Of a stretch of DNA of 64,000 nt, positions 1 to 7,993 are shown one piece after another. The notes beneath the pieces were generated by a model that searched no databases, was not told the DNA's origin, and saw nothing but the letters and a program-made list of their open reading frames with translations. The stretch is from assembly GCA_011389895.1 (NCBI GenBank), contig JAABTN010000017.1, forward strand, positions 1 to 64,000, in the 5' to 3' direction. Every line of letters begins with the position of its first letter. The first letter of the stretch is position 1. The translations under genes were made by a program, and so were the position numbers. Source of the DNA: Maritimibacter sp. (lineage in GTDB: Bacteria; Pseudomonadota; Alphaproteobacteria; Rhodobacterales; Rhodobacteraceae).

Positions 1-536
1 TCCTTTTGATCCCCCTGTTGCTCATCCTCATCGAAATGGCGCGGGGGAGCGAGGGGACCGGTGGCGTGAAGCTGGGCGAGGTGTTCCTGGGCGTGCTCAA
101 GCGTCCGATGATCATCGGGCTGATCTTGGGGATCGTCGTGTCGGTGACCGGTCTTACCATACCCGCGCCGGTGGATCGGCTGACCACGATGTTTGCCAAT
201 TCCGCGGCGGCCTTGTCGCTTGTCGTGATCGGTGGTTCGCTCGCCGGGTTGTCGAGCGAAGGTAACCGGGCGATGGCGGCACAGATTGCCGCGATGAAGC
301 TGATCACGCACCCGGCGCTCGTGGCGCTGGCAATCGTGGCGCTTGTCGCGGTCGGGGTCGGGTTCGACGCCGACATGCGGGCGGCGGCGATCATCACCGC
401 GGCGGTGTCATCCTTCGCGATCTATCCGCTGTTGGCGGGTGGGACGAAACACGCAAACCTCGCCTCGCTCGCGCTTCTCTTTGGCACGGTCGGCTCTTTC
501 GTGACCCTGAACCTCGTGCTCTACCTGTTGACCTAG
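1..536 (+). CDS. AEC family (auxin efflux carrier-like) transporter, C-terminal part
   Basis: Only the C-terminal ~178 residues are in the window; the reading frame is open to the left edge, so the true start lies outside. The visible part is strongly hydrophobic, with about five membrane segments ending in a hydrophobic tail just before the TAG stop. The pattern of short polar loops (for example around the segment beginning LKRPMIIGLILG) and the closing helix resemble the C-terminal half of the AEC/membrane transport protein family, which exports small organic anions. The substrate cannot be told from this fragment. It converges on the thioredoxin gene on the other strand. Confidence 0.72.
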   Translation, partial: LLIPLLLILIEMARGSEGTGGVKLGEVFLGVLKRPMIIGLILGIVVSVTGLTIPAPVDRLTTMFANSAAALSLVVIGGSLAGLSSEGNRAMAAQIAAMKLITHPALVALAIVALVAVGVGFDADMRAAAIITAAVSSFAIYPLLAGGTKHANLASLALLFGTVGSFVTLNLVLYLLT

Positions 537-539
537 CAA

Positions 540-555
540 GGGTCGCACGCGACCC
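540..555. terminator. Short hairpin between convergent genes, terminator-like
   Basis: GGGTCG and CGACCC form a perfect 6-bp stem around a CACG loop, three bases after the AEC transporter stop and just before the end of the convergent thioredoxin gene. There is no T-run on either side, so efficient intrinsic termination is doubtful. Confidence 0.3.
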
Positions 556-558
556 GGC

Positions 559-972
559 CTACGAGGTGGCGGTTGCGAGGGCGGCGTCCAGCAGGGCCTT
601 GATCTCGTCATAGCCGGTTTGGGCCACGAGACGGCCGATTTCACGCCTGTCCGGGCCAACGGCGATCAGGGTCGAACGGCGCGGCACGCCGAAATCCTGC
701 GTGATCGGTTCGCGTTTGTAGGTGTCCCAATCCACCTCGATATAGGTGACCTTGTTCTTGTAGTCGGGATTTTCCTGCAACAGCTTCGCGATCACGCGGC
801 GTTGGGCAAGACAGGTGCCGCACCAAGGCGCGAAATAATCGAGCACGACAGGCGTGCCGCGATCAAGCGCGCGGTTCAGGGCGCCGGGGGTATAGGCGAT
901 CGTGGCGGCCTGACCAAGCGTCGCGGTAAGGGCGGCGGCAGAGGCCGTGGCAAGGAATAGACGACGGTTCAT
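559..972 (-). CDS. Thioredoxin family protein, exported
   Basis: A 137-residue protein with an N-terminal export signal (MNRRLFLATASAAALTATLG, cleavage likely after an AxA-like site near residue 22). The arginine pair makes Tat export conceivable, but the signal also fits Sec. A thioredoxin fold follows, with redox motif WCGTC (Cys51 and Cys54). It is a likely periplasmic disulfide reductase. It lies 10 bases downstream of ccdA on the same strand; CcdA moves electrons across the inner membrane to such proteins, so this protein is the likely periplasmic acceptor. A good ribosome site (GGGAGA) precedes the ATG. The partner substrate is unknown: cytochrome c maturation or another thiol protein. 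Confidence 0.85.
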   Translation of the reverse strand: MNRRLFLATASAAALTATLGQAATIAYTPGALNRALDRGTPVVLDYFAPWCGTCLAQRRVIAKLLQENPDYKNKVTYIEVDWDTYKREPITQDFGVPRRSTLIAVGPDRREIGRLVAQTGYDEIKALLDAALATATS

Positions 973-982
973 GAGGGTCTCC

Positions 983-1678
983 CTAGATGGACACGGACAG
1001 ATCGACGAGCCAGGGCGGCAGGTTCTGCAAAACCCAGGCGTCGATCATATGGTTGATACGAAACAGGATCATCACCCCGACCAATAAGAACGCGACACCC
1101 AGAACCGGGCGGCTGATCGTGGCGAACCGGCGCAGCGCGGTGGCGCGCAGGCCATAGGCGATGGCGAGGATCAGGGTCGACACGCCAAGCGCGAAGCCGA
1201 CCATGATGAAAAAGGCCCAGGCAAGGTTTTCGCCTTGGCTGGCGAGCGCGATGGCACCGCCCAGCGTGGGGCCGATGCAGGGCGACCAGACCGCGCCAAG
1301 CAAAAGCCCTCCGCCGAATTGGCCCCAGAGCGACGCGCGGTCGAACCCGTCGACGCCGCTGTCGGCGCGCGCGGCCAGCCCGGCGGTCGCGGTGGCGAAC
1401 ACCGCGTTCGCCTGCGGGATCAGGAGCACGAGGCCAAAGCCGATCATCAAGACCGCCCCGGCGGTGGCCACCGTGTCTTCGGTAAGCCCGATGGCATAGC
1501 CCACGGTCGAGACGAGCATTCCGAAGGCAACGAAGCTGACCGACATGCCGGTTGCCAGCGCGACGGGGCCAAGCCGATGCGCCTGAAGCGCGGTGGCGAG
1601 CACGATTGGCAAGACCGGCAGAACGCAGGGGTTGATGAGCGTCAGGAGACCGGCACCATATGCAAGGATCAATTCCAT
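983..1678 (-). CDS. ccdA: Cytochrome c biogenesis protein CcdA (thiol-disulfide transporter)
   Basis: About 231 residues and six membrane segments. The two family cysteines are in the expected contexts: NPCVLP near residue 18 and SPCIGP in the second half. CcdA/DsbD proteins pass reducing equivalents from cytoplasmic thioredoxin to periplasmic thioredoxin-like proteins. I chose the ATG at 1678 (protein begins MELILAYGAG) because the first membrane helix starts there. A GTG 36 bases further upstream would add 12 residues and cannot be excluded. It is followed 10 bases later by the exported thioredoxin gene, forming a two-gene redox operon. Confidence 0.85.
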   Translation of the reverse strand: MELILAYGAGLLTLINPCVLPVLPIVLATALQAHRLGPVALATGMSVSFVAFGMLVSTVGYAIGLTEDTVATAGAVLMIGFGLVLLIPQANAVFATATAGLAARADSGVDGFDRASLWGQFGGGLLLGAVWSPCIGPTLGGAIALASQGENLAWAFFIMVGFALGVSTLILAIAYGLRATALRRFATISRPVLGVAFLLVGVMILFRINHMIDAWVLQNLPPWLVDLSVSI

Positions 1679-1858
1679 GGGGCCGTTGTGCCCCGCAAGC
1701 CCCTTCACCGTCACCCGACAAAGGCGTGAGGCGATGTTTCAACCGCTGTAGGTCTTTGCCTGCATGTCACACAAAAGACCCGCGCGCTTCGGGCGGAAGC
1801 GCCGTGTCTTCGTTGAGCGGGACGTCATAGCCTGCCGCGCCCGCCATGACGTAAGCTC

Positions 1859-2758
1859 TCAGAGCGCGGCGCGGTCTGCTGTCACCGGCTTTTGCGGGGC
1901 TTGTTTGGCCAATTGCACCGCAAGGATGCCCACGGTCACGATGGCGACCCCGACCACGTCCAGAAGCCCGAGCTTTTCGCCCAGAAGAACGGCAGCGATG
2001 GCGACGCCGAAGAACGGGTTGAGGAAATGGAAGGTCGCGGCGCGCACCGCCCCGATCCGTTTGACCAGCTCGAACCAGATCCATGTCGCGGCGAGACCGG
2101 GCACCAGGGTGGTATAGATGAAAGCCAACGCCAGCTTGGTGTTCCAGTTCACCTCGAACGGCTCCATCATGGCCGCGAAGGGGGCAAGCGCGGCGGCGCC
2201 CACAAGCATTTGCAGGCCCACCACCATCAACAGGTTGCCGCCCCCCGACGCGCTGCGCACCGACAGCGTCGCGATGGCGAGCGCGACGGCGGCAATGACG
2301 CAGAGTGCGAGACCATACATGTCCACACCGCCCGATATTCTGCTGCCCATGATCAGGGCCACGCCCACGAAGCCGACCACCAGCCCGGCAATCGCCAGGG
2401 GTGGAAGCCGGTCGCGGAACACCACCCAGCCCAAAAGCCCGACGATCAGCGGCATGGTCGAGGCGATGATCGAGGCAAAGCCCGCCTCGATCGTCTGCAT
2501 CGCGATGAAATTCAGGCCAAGGTAGAGCGCGTTCTGGCAGACGCCAAAGACGACGACCGAGATCCATTGCGCCCTTGTAAGCTTGATCTTCTGGCCAAGC
2601 GCGGCGGCCAGCGCCATGGCCATCAGGCCCGAGATCACGAACCGGATCGCCAGCGCGGTCATGGGCGGCGCGTCGGCCACGATGATGCGGGCCGAGGTAA
2701 AGGCCGATGACCAGGCGAGGGCAAAAATCAGCCCCATGATGATCGCGCGAATGTCCAT
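1859..2758 (-). CDS. EamA/DMT family transporter
   Basis: A 299-residue protein of about ten hydrophobic helices made of two EamA repeats, typical of the drug/metabolite transporter superfamily. The second half carries the usual signature region (VPGLAATWIWFELVKRIGA, then FLNPFFGV). The substrate is unknown; relatives export amino acids, nucleobases or other metabolites. The start at ATG 2758 (MDIRAIIMG) is set by a strong upstream AGGGGGA. The open frame extends further upstream but has no better start. No neighbour on either side suggests a function. Confidence 0.82.
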   Translation of the reverse strand: MDIRAIIMGLIFALAWSSAFTSARIIVADAPPMTALAIRFVISGLMAMALAAALGQKIKLTRAQWISVVVFGVCQNALYLGLNFIAMQTIEAGFASIIASTMPLIVGLLGWVVFRDRLPPLAIAGLVVGFVGVALIMGSRISGGVDMYGLALCVIAAVALAIATLSVRSASGGGNLLMVVGLQMLVGAAALAPFAAMMEPFEVNWNTKLALAFIYTTLVPGLAATWIWFELVKRIGAVRAATFHFLNPFFGVAIAAVLLGEKLGLLDVVGVAIVTVGILAVQLAKQAPQKPVTADRAAL

Positions 2759-2896
2759 TATGTCCCCCTGGTTGCCCGGCGACCCTATCCCATGCGTTCC
2801 GGGGCACAAGGGGCCATGGCCGGTTTCGCGCCGCGCGCGTCCCCGGCCCCGCCCCGCGATGGGCGTGGGCTGCCAAGGTCAGGGGGCGGGACGCGA

Positions 2897-2920
2897 AAGG
2901 GCCGCTCGAAAGCGGCCCTT
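2897..2920 (-). terminator. Intrinsic terminator after the HU gene
   Basis: A 10-bp perfect stem, AAGGGCCGCT/AGCGGCCCTT, with a 4-base loop lies 24 bases after the HU stop. On the minus strand the stem runs into TTTCG, a short T-run. Confidence 0.65.
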
Positions 2921-2944
2921 GGCGAAGATACTGTCAGGTGACGC

Positions 2945-3232
2945 TCAGGCGTTCACGCTGTCTTTCAGAGCCTTGGCAATGGTCATCTTGACCACCTTGT
3001 CGGCGTCTTTCTTGATCTGTTCACCAGTGGCCGGGTTGCGCACCATGCGCTCGGGGCGCTCGCGGCAATAGATCTTGCCAACACCCGGGAGCGTCACGGC
3101 GCCGCCATTCGACACTTCCTTGGTGATGATCGAAACCATGGCATCAAGCGCGCCGGATGCGGCCTTCTTGTCGGTGCCCATTTCATCTGCCAAAGCGGCG
3201 ACGAGCTGGGTCTTGGTCATCGGTTTCGTCAT
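2945..3232 (-). CDS. HU family DNA-binding protein
   Basis: A 95-residue histone-like protein. It has the N-terminal helical dimerisation region followed by the DNA-binding beta arm segment (LPGVGKI, then RNPATGEQI, the family signature) and a lysine-rich C terminus. HU/IHF-type proteins bend DNA and compact the nucleoid. The sequence reads as an HU-like paralogue rather than a typical IHF alpha or beta; the arm has the unusual insertion YCRERPERM. Start ATG 3232 has a good AGGAG ribosome site; an internal Met at residue 5 is a weaker alternative. It is monocistronic: a terminator follows, and 161 bases without a gene lie upstream, presumably its promoter. Confidence 0.88.
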   Translation of the reverse strand: MTKPMTKTQLVAALADEMGTDKKAASGALDAMVSIITKEVSNGGAVTLPGVGKIYCRERPERMVRNPATGEQIKKDADKVVKMTIAKALKDSVNA

Positions 3233-3393
3233 GTGATTTTCTCCTCACTGTCCCATTGGTGGGGGTTTCATTGCGGTGCATTTAAGGGAAACCGCGCACC
3301 GCACACAATGGTCTCCGTGCGATATCGGCAAGAAAATAACGCTTTTCCCGGCATCTTTAGGGAAAACCTGACCTTTTGACGCGCGCGACTTGG

Positions 3394-4878
3394 TCAAAGG
3401 AACGCGGTTTCCTCGAACGAACGCAGTTTCCGGCTGTGAATCCGCTCGAGCGGCATGTCGCGCAAACGCTCCATGGCGCGGATGCCGATCAACAGGTGTC
3501 GGCTGACCTGCGTCTTGTAAAAATCGCTCGCCATGCCGGGCAACTTCAATTCGCCGTGCAGCGGCTTGTCAGAGACGCACAGAAGCGTGCCGTAGGGCAC
3601 CCGGAAGCGAAAGCCGTTGGCGGCGATGGTTGCGCTTTCCATGTCGAGCGCGACCGCGCGCGATTGGCTTAGCCGCTGCACCGGCCCTTCGGTTTCCCGA
3701 AGCTCCCAGTTCCGGTTATCGAGGCTTGCCACGGTGCCGGTGCGCATGATGCGCTTCAACTCGAACCCCTCCAGCTTCGTGACATCCGCCACGGCGCGTT
3801 CCAGCGCCACCTGTATCTCGGCCAGTGGCGGGATCGGCACCCAGATGGGCAGATCGGCGTCGAGCACCTTGTCTTCACGCAGGTAAGCATGGGCGAGCAC
3901 GAAATCGCCCAATCGCTGTGAATTTCTGAGCCCCGCGCAATGCCCCACCATCAGCCAGGCATGGGGGCGCAGGACCGCGATGTGATCGGTCGCGGTCTTC
4001 GCGTTCGACGGGCCGACGCCGATGTTGACCAGCGTGATCCCCGAGCCATCGGGGCGTTTGAGGTGATAGGCCGGCATCTGGGGCAGCTTTTCAAGCGGCG
4101 GGATATCCCCGTCGGGCGTGGTGATCTCGGCGTTGCCCGGACCGACGAAAGAGGTGTAGCCATTTTCCGGGTCTTTCAGAACGGCCCGCGCGAAGGCTTC
4201 GAATTCATCCACGTAGAACTGGTAGTTGGTGAAGAGCACGTGGTTTTGGAAATGCTCGGCCAGCGTGGCGGTATAATGGCTTAACCGCGCGAGGGAATAA
4301 TCAATGCGCTGCGCGGTGAAGGGGGCGAGCGGTTCCGAGCCGTCTTCATGCACATAGCCCAGCCCGTTGACGATATCGTCGTTGGTGGTGGCAAGATCCG
4401 GCACGTCGAAGATATCGCGCAGGGGAAAGGCCATCACGCCTTCCTGCGGCACGGTGATATCGGGGCGACCGGCCACCGCGAAATGCACCGGCATCGGCGT
4501 GGTCGACCAGCCGACCGAGACGGGCACGCCATGGTTGCCCATCAGAAGCCTGATCTGTTGCTCAAGGTAATTGCGAAACAGGTCGGGCCGGGTGATCGTG
4601 GTCGCGTAATTGCCGGGCCCCGCCACGTGACCGAAAGACAGGCGGCTGTCGTTCGAGGCATGGCTGGTGGTGCGAATACGAAGCTCCGGGTAGTAGGCGC
4701 GAAAGCGGGTCTCGGGCTTTGTCGTCTGCGCGGCCATGACCGAGAACCGCTCTGCAAGATAATCGCAGGCTGCGTCGTAAAGCGTGCACAGCTTGTCCAC
4801 CGCCGCGACAGGGTCGGTGAAAAGCTGTGGCTCGACATCGGGCGGGGTGTCGATGGGCAGGGTCCGATCGGCTGACAT
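3394..4878 (-). CDS. amn: AMP nucleosidase
   Basis: A 494-residue protein matching the long bacterial AMP nucleosidase: an N-terminal regulatory domain (~1-180) and a C-terminal nucleoside phosphorylase-like domain. The latter holds the segment VGPSNAKTATDHIAVLRPHA, the GHCAGLRNSQRLGDFVLA segment and ALDMESATIAANG with the ribose-binding Met-Glu. It hydrolyses AMP to adenine and ribose 5-phosphate. Its ATG overlaps the stop of the upstream adenine deaminase gene (ATGA), indicating translational coupling; together the pair makes hypoxanthine and ammonia from AMP. A GAGGAGA ribosome site precedes the start. Confidence 0.93.
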   Translation of the reverse strand: MSADRTLPIDTPPDVEPQLFTDPVAAVDKLCTLYDAACDYLAERFSVMAAQTTKPETRFRAYYPELRIRTTSHASNDSRLSFGHVAGPGNYATTITRPDLFRNYLEQQIRLLMGNHGVPVSVGWSTTPMPVHFAVAGRPDITVPQEGVMAFPLRDIFDVPDLATTNDDIVNGLGYVHEDGSEPLAPFTAQRIDYSLARLSHYTATLAEHFQNHVLFTNYQFYVDEFEAFARAVLKDPENGYTSFVGPGNAEITTPDGDIPPLEKLPQMPAYHLKRPDGSGITLVNIGVGPSNAKTATDHIAVLRPHAWLMVGHCAGLRNSQRLGDFVLAHAYLREDKVLDADLPIWVPIPPLAEIQVALERAVADVTKLEGFELKRIMRTGTVASLDNRNWELRETEGPVQRLSQSRAVALDMESATIAANGFRFRVPYGTLLCVSDKPLHGELKLPGMASDFYKTQVSRHLLIGIRAMERLRDMPLERIHSRKLRSFEETAFL

Positions 4879-6677
4879 CAGGTCTCCTCGAAAAGCGGGG
4901 TGAGTTCAAAGCGGGTCACATCGACAAGGCCGAGATCGGAAATACGAAGCTCGGGGATCACGACGAGCGCGAGCAGAGAATGTTGCATGTAGGCGTTGTT
5001 CAGGGTGCATCCGCAGGCCACCATCGCCTCGCCCATGCGGTCGGCCTTCCGGGCCACGGTTTGGGCGGGTTCGTCGGACATGAGGCCCGCGACCGGCAAT
5101 TCGACCAGCGCGATCTCCTGGCCATCCTTGAACACCGTGATCCCCCCACCGACCTCGCCCAGCCGGTTCGCGGCCAGCGCCATGTCTTCACGCGAGGTGC
5201 CGACGACGATCATGTGGTGGCTGTCATGCGCCACGGTGGAGGCCATGGCCATGTTGCCGGTGTATCCGAAGCCCGACACGAAGCCGTTGGTGACGCCGCC
5301 GGTGCCCCGGTGCCTCTCGACCAATGCAATCTGCGCGATGTCGTTCGGCGTGTCCGGTTCCACGGTGCCGTCGAGAACCTGCAAATCCGCGCTAAGCGCC
5401 TTGGTCGGGGCTTGGTTTTCAACCACGCCGATGACCTTCGCGGTGACCGTGTTGGCCCCCTCCGGCGCGACGATCCGGAAATCACCCGCGCCAAGAACCT
5501 TGCCAAGGTTGACGGTATTGCGGGCATGGTCGGGCCAGTCGAGATGGGGGCAGGTGACCGTGATTTCGCCCGCCTGGGCCACGGTCACGCCCCGGGCAAA
5601 GACCCGTTCGATGGGAAGCTCACGCAGGTCCGAGGTCAGGATCATGTCCGCGCGTCGTCCCGGCGTGATCGAGCCAAGCTCGCGTTCCAGCCCGAAATGG
5701 GTCGCGGTGTTGAGCGTCGCCATCTGAAGCGCCACCAAGGGGTCGCAGCCGCAGGCGATGGCATGGCGCACGACCCGGTTCATGTGCCCCTCGTTCACCA
5801 GCGTGCCGGAATGGCTGTCGTCGGTGCACAGGATGAAATTGCGCGGGTCGAGCCCCTTCTCGGTCACCGCCGTGATCTGGCTTTCAACGTCATACCACGC
5901 TGATCCCAGCCGCATCATCGACCGCATCCCCTGCCGTACGCGGGCAATTGCATCGGCTTCGCAGGTGCCTTCGTGATCGTCCGCAGGCCCGCCCGCCGCA
6001 TAGGCGTGGAAGGCGGGGCCAAGATCGGGGCTGGCGTAATGCCCGCCCACCGTCTTCTGCGCGTTTTGCGTGGCGGCGATTTCGGCAAGCATCTTTTCGT
6101 CGCCATGCACCACGCCGGGAAAATTCATCATCTCGCCCAGACCGATGATGCCGGGCCAGTGCATCGCCTCGGCCACGTCTTCGGGCGTGATTTCGCGCCC
6201 CGTCGTCTCAAGCCCCGGCGCGCTGGGTGCGCAGCTTGGCATCTGGGTGAAGATGTTGATCGGCTGTAACGCGGCCTCGTCATGCATCAACCGGACGCCT
6301 TCAAGCCCGAGCACATTGGCGATCTCATGCGGGTCGGTAAACATGCTCGTCGTGCCGTGCGGGATGACGGCGGCGGCAAATTCAGCCGGGGTGAGCATCC
6401 CGCTTTCGATATGCATATGGGCGTCACAGAGGCCCGGGATAAGGTATTTGCCCCCTGCATCAATCACCTCGCGCCCATGGCAGTGGTCGGCATCTGGGCC
6501 GACATAGGCGATCCGGCCACAGGCCACCGCCACATCCCAGTTTTCCAGCACCTCGCGGGTATGAACGTTCACCACGCGGGCGTTGCGGATTACGAGGTCG
6601 GCTGGCGCGCGCCCCGCAGCAACAGCGATCAGGTGCGGGGCGACGTCGGGCCAGCTTTTAAATGAGGTATTTGTCAT
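4878..6677 (-). CDS. ade: Adenine deaminase
   Basis: A 599-residue amidohydrolase close in length to characterised adenine deaminases. Metal ligands are visible in DAHMHIESG, followed by the family segments GTTSMFTDPHEIANVLG, GHYASPDLG and CTDDSHSGTL. The C-terminal domain contains GGVTNGFVSGFG and TVAHDSHHMIVVG. It converts adenine to hypoxanthine and ammonia. I place the start at ATG 6677 (MTNTSFKSW); upstream in-frame codons encode a Cys-rich stretch unlike the family, and the ribosome site at 6677 is weak. The stop overlaps the amn start. It is divergent from the SDR gene, sharing a 73-base intergenic region. Confidence 0.93.
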   Translation of the reverse strand: MTNTSFKSWPDVAPHLIAVAAGRAPADLVIRNARVVNVHTREVLENWDVAVACGRIAYVGPDADHCHGREVIDAGGKYLIPGLCDAHMHIESGMLTPAEFAAAVIPHGTTSMFTDPHEIANVLGLEGVRLMHDEAALQPINIFTQMPSCAPSAPGLETTGREITPEDVAEAMHWPGIIGLGEMMNFPGVVHGDEKMLAEIAATQNAQKTVGGHYASPDLGPAFHAYAAGGPADDHEGTCEADAIARVRQGMRSMMRLGSAWYDVESQITAVTEKGLDPRNFILCTDDSHSGTLVNEGHMNRVVRHAIACGCDPLVALQMATLNTATHFGLERELGSITPGRRADMILTSDLRELPIERVFARGVTVAQAGEITVTCPHLDWPDHARNTVNLGKVLGAGDFRIVAPEGANTVTAKVIGVVENQAPTKALSADLQVLDGTVEPDTPNDIAQIALVERHRGTGGVTNGFVSGFGYTGNMAMASTVAHDSHHMIVVGTSREDMALAANRLGEVGGGITVFKDGQEIALVELPVAGLMSDEPAQTVARKADRMGEAMVACGCTLNNAYMQHSLLALVVIPELRISDLGLVDVTRFELTPLFEET

Positions 6678-6750
6678 GAACCAATAGTCTCTGAATTTTA
6701 CGCAGGTGCAAGGGTTGCCTTCGCGTCTGCACCATGAACACATCAGCGAC

Positions 6751-7635
6751 ATGACACGCACCCTTCTTTCTTTTGGCCATGGCTTTTCCGCCCGCGCGTT
6801 GGGTCAGCGGCTTTTGGGCCAAGGCTGGCGCGTGATCGGCACCACCCGGTCGCAGGAAAAGGCCGACGCCCTGCGCGCCGACGGGGTCGAGCCGCTGGTT
6901 TGGCCCGGCGCGGATATGTCCGAGGCGCTTTCCTCCGCCACCCATCTTCTGACCTCGATCGCGCCGAATGAGGGCGGTGACCCGGTGTTGAACACGCTGC
7001 GCGACGAGATTGCGGGGGTGGCCGACCGGCTTGATTGGGTCGGCTACCTCTCGACCACCGGGGTTTATGGCGACCACGCGGGAGGCTGGGTGGACGAAGA
7101 CACGCCGCTGACGCCGGGGACGAAACGCGGCCAGCAGCGGGTGATGGCCGAGGGCCAGTGGTGGTATCTGGCCAAGGAAACCCGGTATCTGCCGCTTCAT
7201 ATTTTCCGCCTTGCCGGGATCTATGGGCCGGGCCGGGGACCGTTTGCAAAGGTGCGTCGGGGCACCGCACGGCGTATCGTGAAGCCGGGGCAGGTGTTCT
7301 CACGCATCCATGTCGAAGACATCGCACGCGTTCTGGAAGCGTCGATCAAATCGCCGCGCGCGGGCCGAATTTATAACGTCTGTGATGATGAAGCCGCGCC
7401 GCCCGAGGATGTGATCGAGCATGCGGCCAAGCTACTCGGTCTTCCGGTGCCGCCCAAAGAGCGGATCGAAGACGCCGAGATGTCCCCGATGGCCCGCAGT
7501 TTCTATGCCGAGAGCAAGCGGGTCAAAAACGACCGGATCAAGCGAGAGCTTGGGGTGCAGCTTGGGTATCCGAACTACCGGGAGGGTCTGGCGGCGCTAT
7601 TGGCCGAGGACGGGCACGCCGAAAAGGGCGGGTAA
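6751..7635 (+). CDS. NAD(P)-dependent SDR/epimerase family protein (YeeZ-like)
   Basis: A 294-residue extended short-chain dehydrogenase-type protein. The N-terminal Rossmann fold has a modified nucleotide loop (FGHGFSARALG) and the centre has YLSTTGVYGDH followed by GGWVDE, a pattern seen in the YeeZ/YbjS-like epimerase group. The segment IFRLAGIYGPGRG is the usual substrate-side signature. The reaction is unknown. ATG 6751 was chosen because the Rossmann strand begins at once; the longer frame from 6706 would add 15 unconvincing residues. It is divergent from adenine deaminase and convergent with a small membrane protein gene. Confidence 0.8.
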   Translation: MTRTLLSFGHGFSARALGQRLLGQGWRVIGTTRSQEKADALRADGVEPLVWPGADMSEALSSATHLLTSIAPNEGGDPVLNTLRDEIAGVADRLDWVGYLSTTGVYGDHAGGWVDEDTPLTPGTKRGQQRVMAEGQWWYLAKETRYLPLHIFRLAGIYGPGRGPFAKVRRGTARRIVKPGQVFSRIHVEDIARVLEASIKSPRAGRIYNVCDDEAAPPEDVIEHAAKLLGLPVPPKERIEDAEMSPMARSFYAESKRVKNDRIKRELGVQLGYPNYREGLAALLAEDGHAEKGG

Positions 7636-7643
7636 GCGCCCTT
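7624..7643. terminator. Hairpin spanning the SDR stop codon
   Basis: AAGGGCG and CGCCCTT pair around GGTAAG, which contains the stop codon of the SDR gene. It lies between convergent genes. The T-run is minimal on both strands, so this is only a candidate terminator. Confidence 0.35.
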
Positions 7644-7673
7644 GACCGGTGTCGCGTCGTTCGTATTTCGGCT

Positions 7674-7862
7674 TCAGAGAAGCCAGAACCCGATGCCGAC
7701 GAACAGAAGGAAAAAGATCGGTGGGATGACCCCGTGGTCGATCGAAGATGCCGCTGCGGCTTCGACGATCACACCCTGTTCCATCACCGGCTCGACAAGC
7801 GCGCCTGCGGATGCGGTGGTCGCGACGAGCGTCAGAGCAAGACCGAGTGCAATTTTCTTCAT
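7674..7862 (-). CDS. Small exported or membrane protein of unknown function
   Basis: A 62-residue protein. It begins with a clear signal peptide (MKKIALGLALTLVATTASAG), has a short acidic linker with PVMEQGVIVEAA, and ends in a hydrophobic C-terminal helix (PPIFFLLFVGIGFWLL). Small proteins with this signal-acidic-helix layout are common in Rhodobacterales, but I know no function. Start ATG 7862 is supported by a GGGGGC ribosome site; the longer frame from 7907 lacks one. It lies downstream of dxs on the same strand with about 130 bases between, so it probably has its own promoter. Confidence 0.7.
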   Translation of the reverse strand: MKKIALGLALTLVATTASAGALVEPVMEQGVIVEAAAASSIDHGVIPPIFFLLFVGIGFWLL

Positions 7863-7993
7863 TTTCGCCCCCTGGAAGCTGTTTGCCTGATGGGATTTCG
7901 CCCACAACAGCGCCGATTGTCCACGGTCTGACGCAGACCGCAGGCCAAATCCCGGCGAGTGTTGCAGAGAAGATTCAGGTCCCAGATCGTGGA

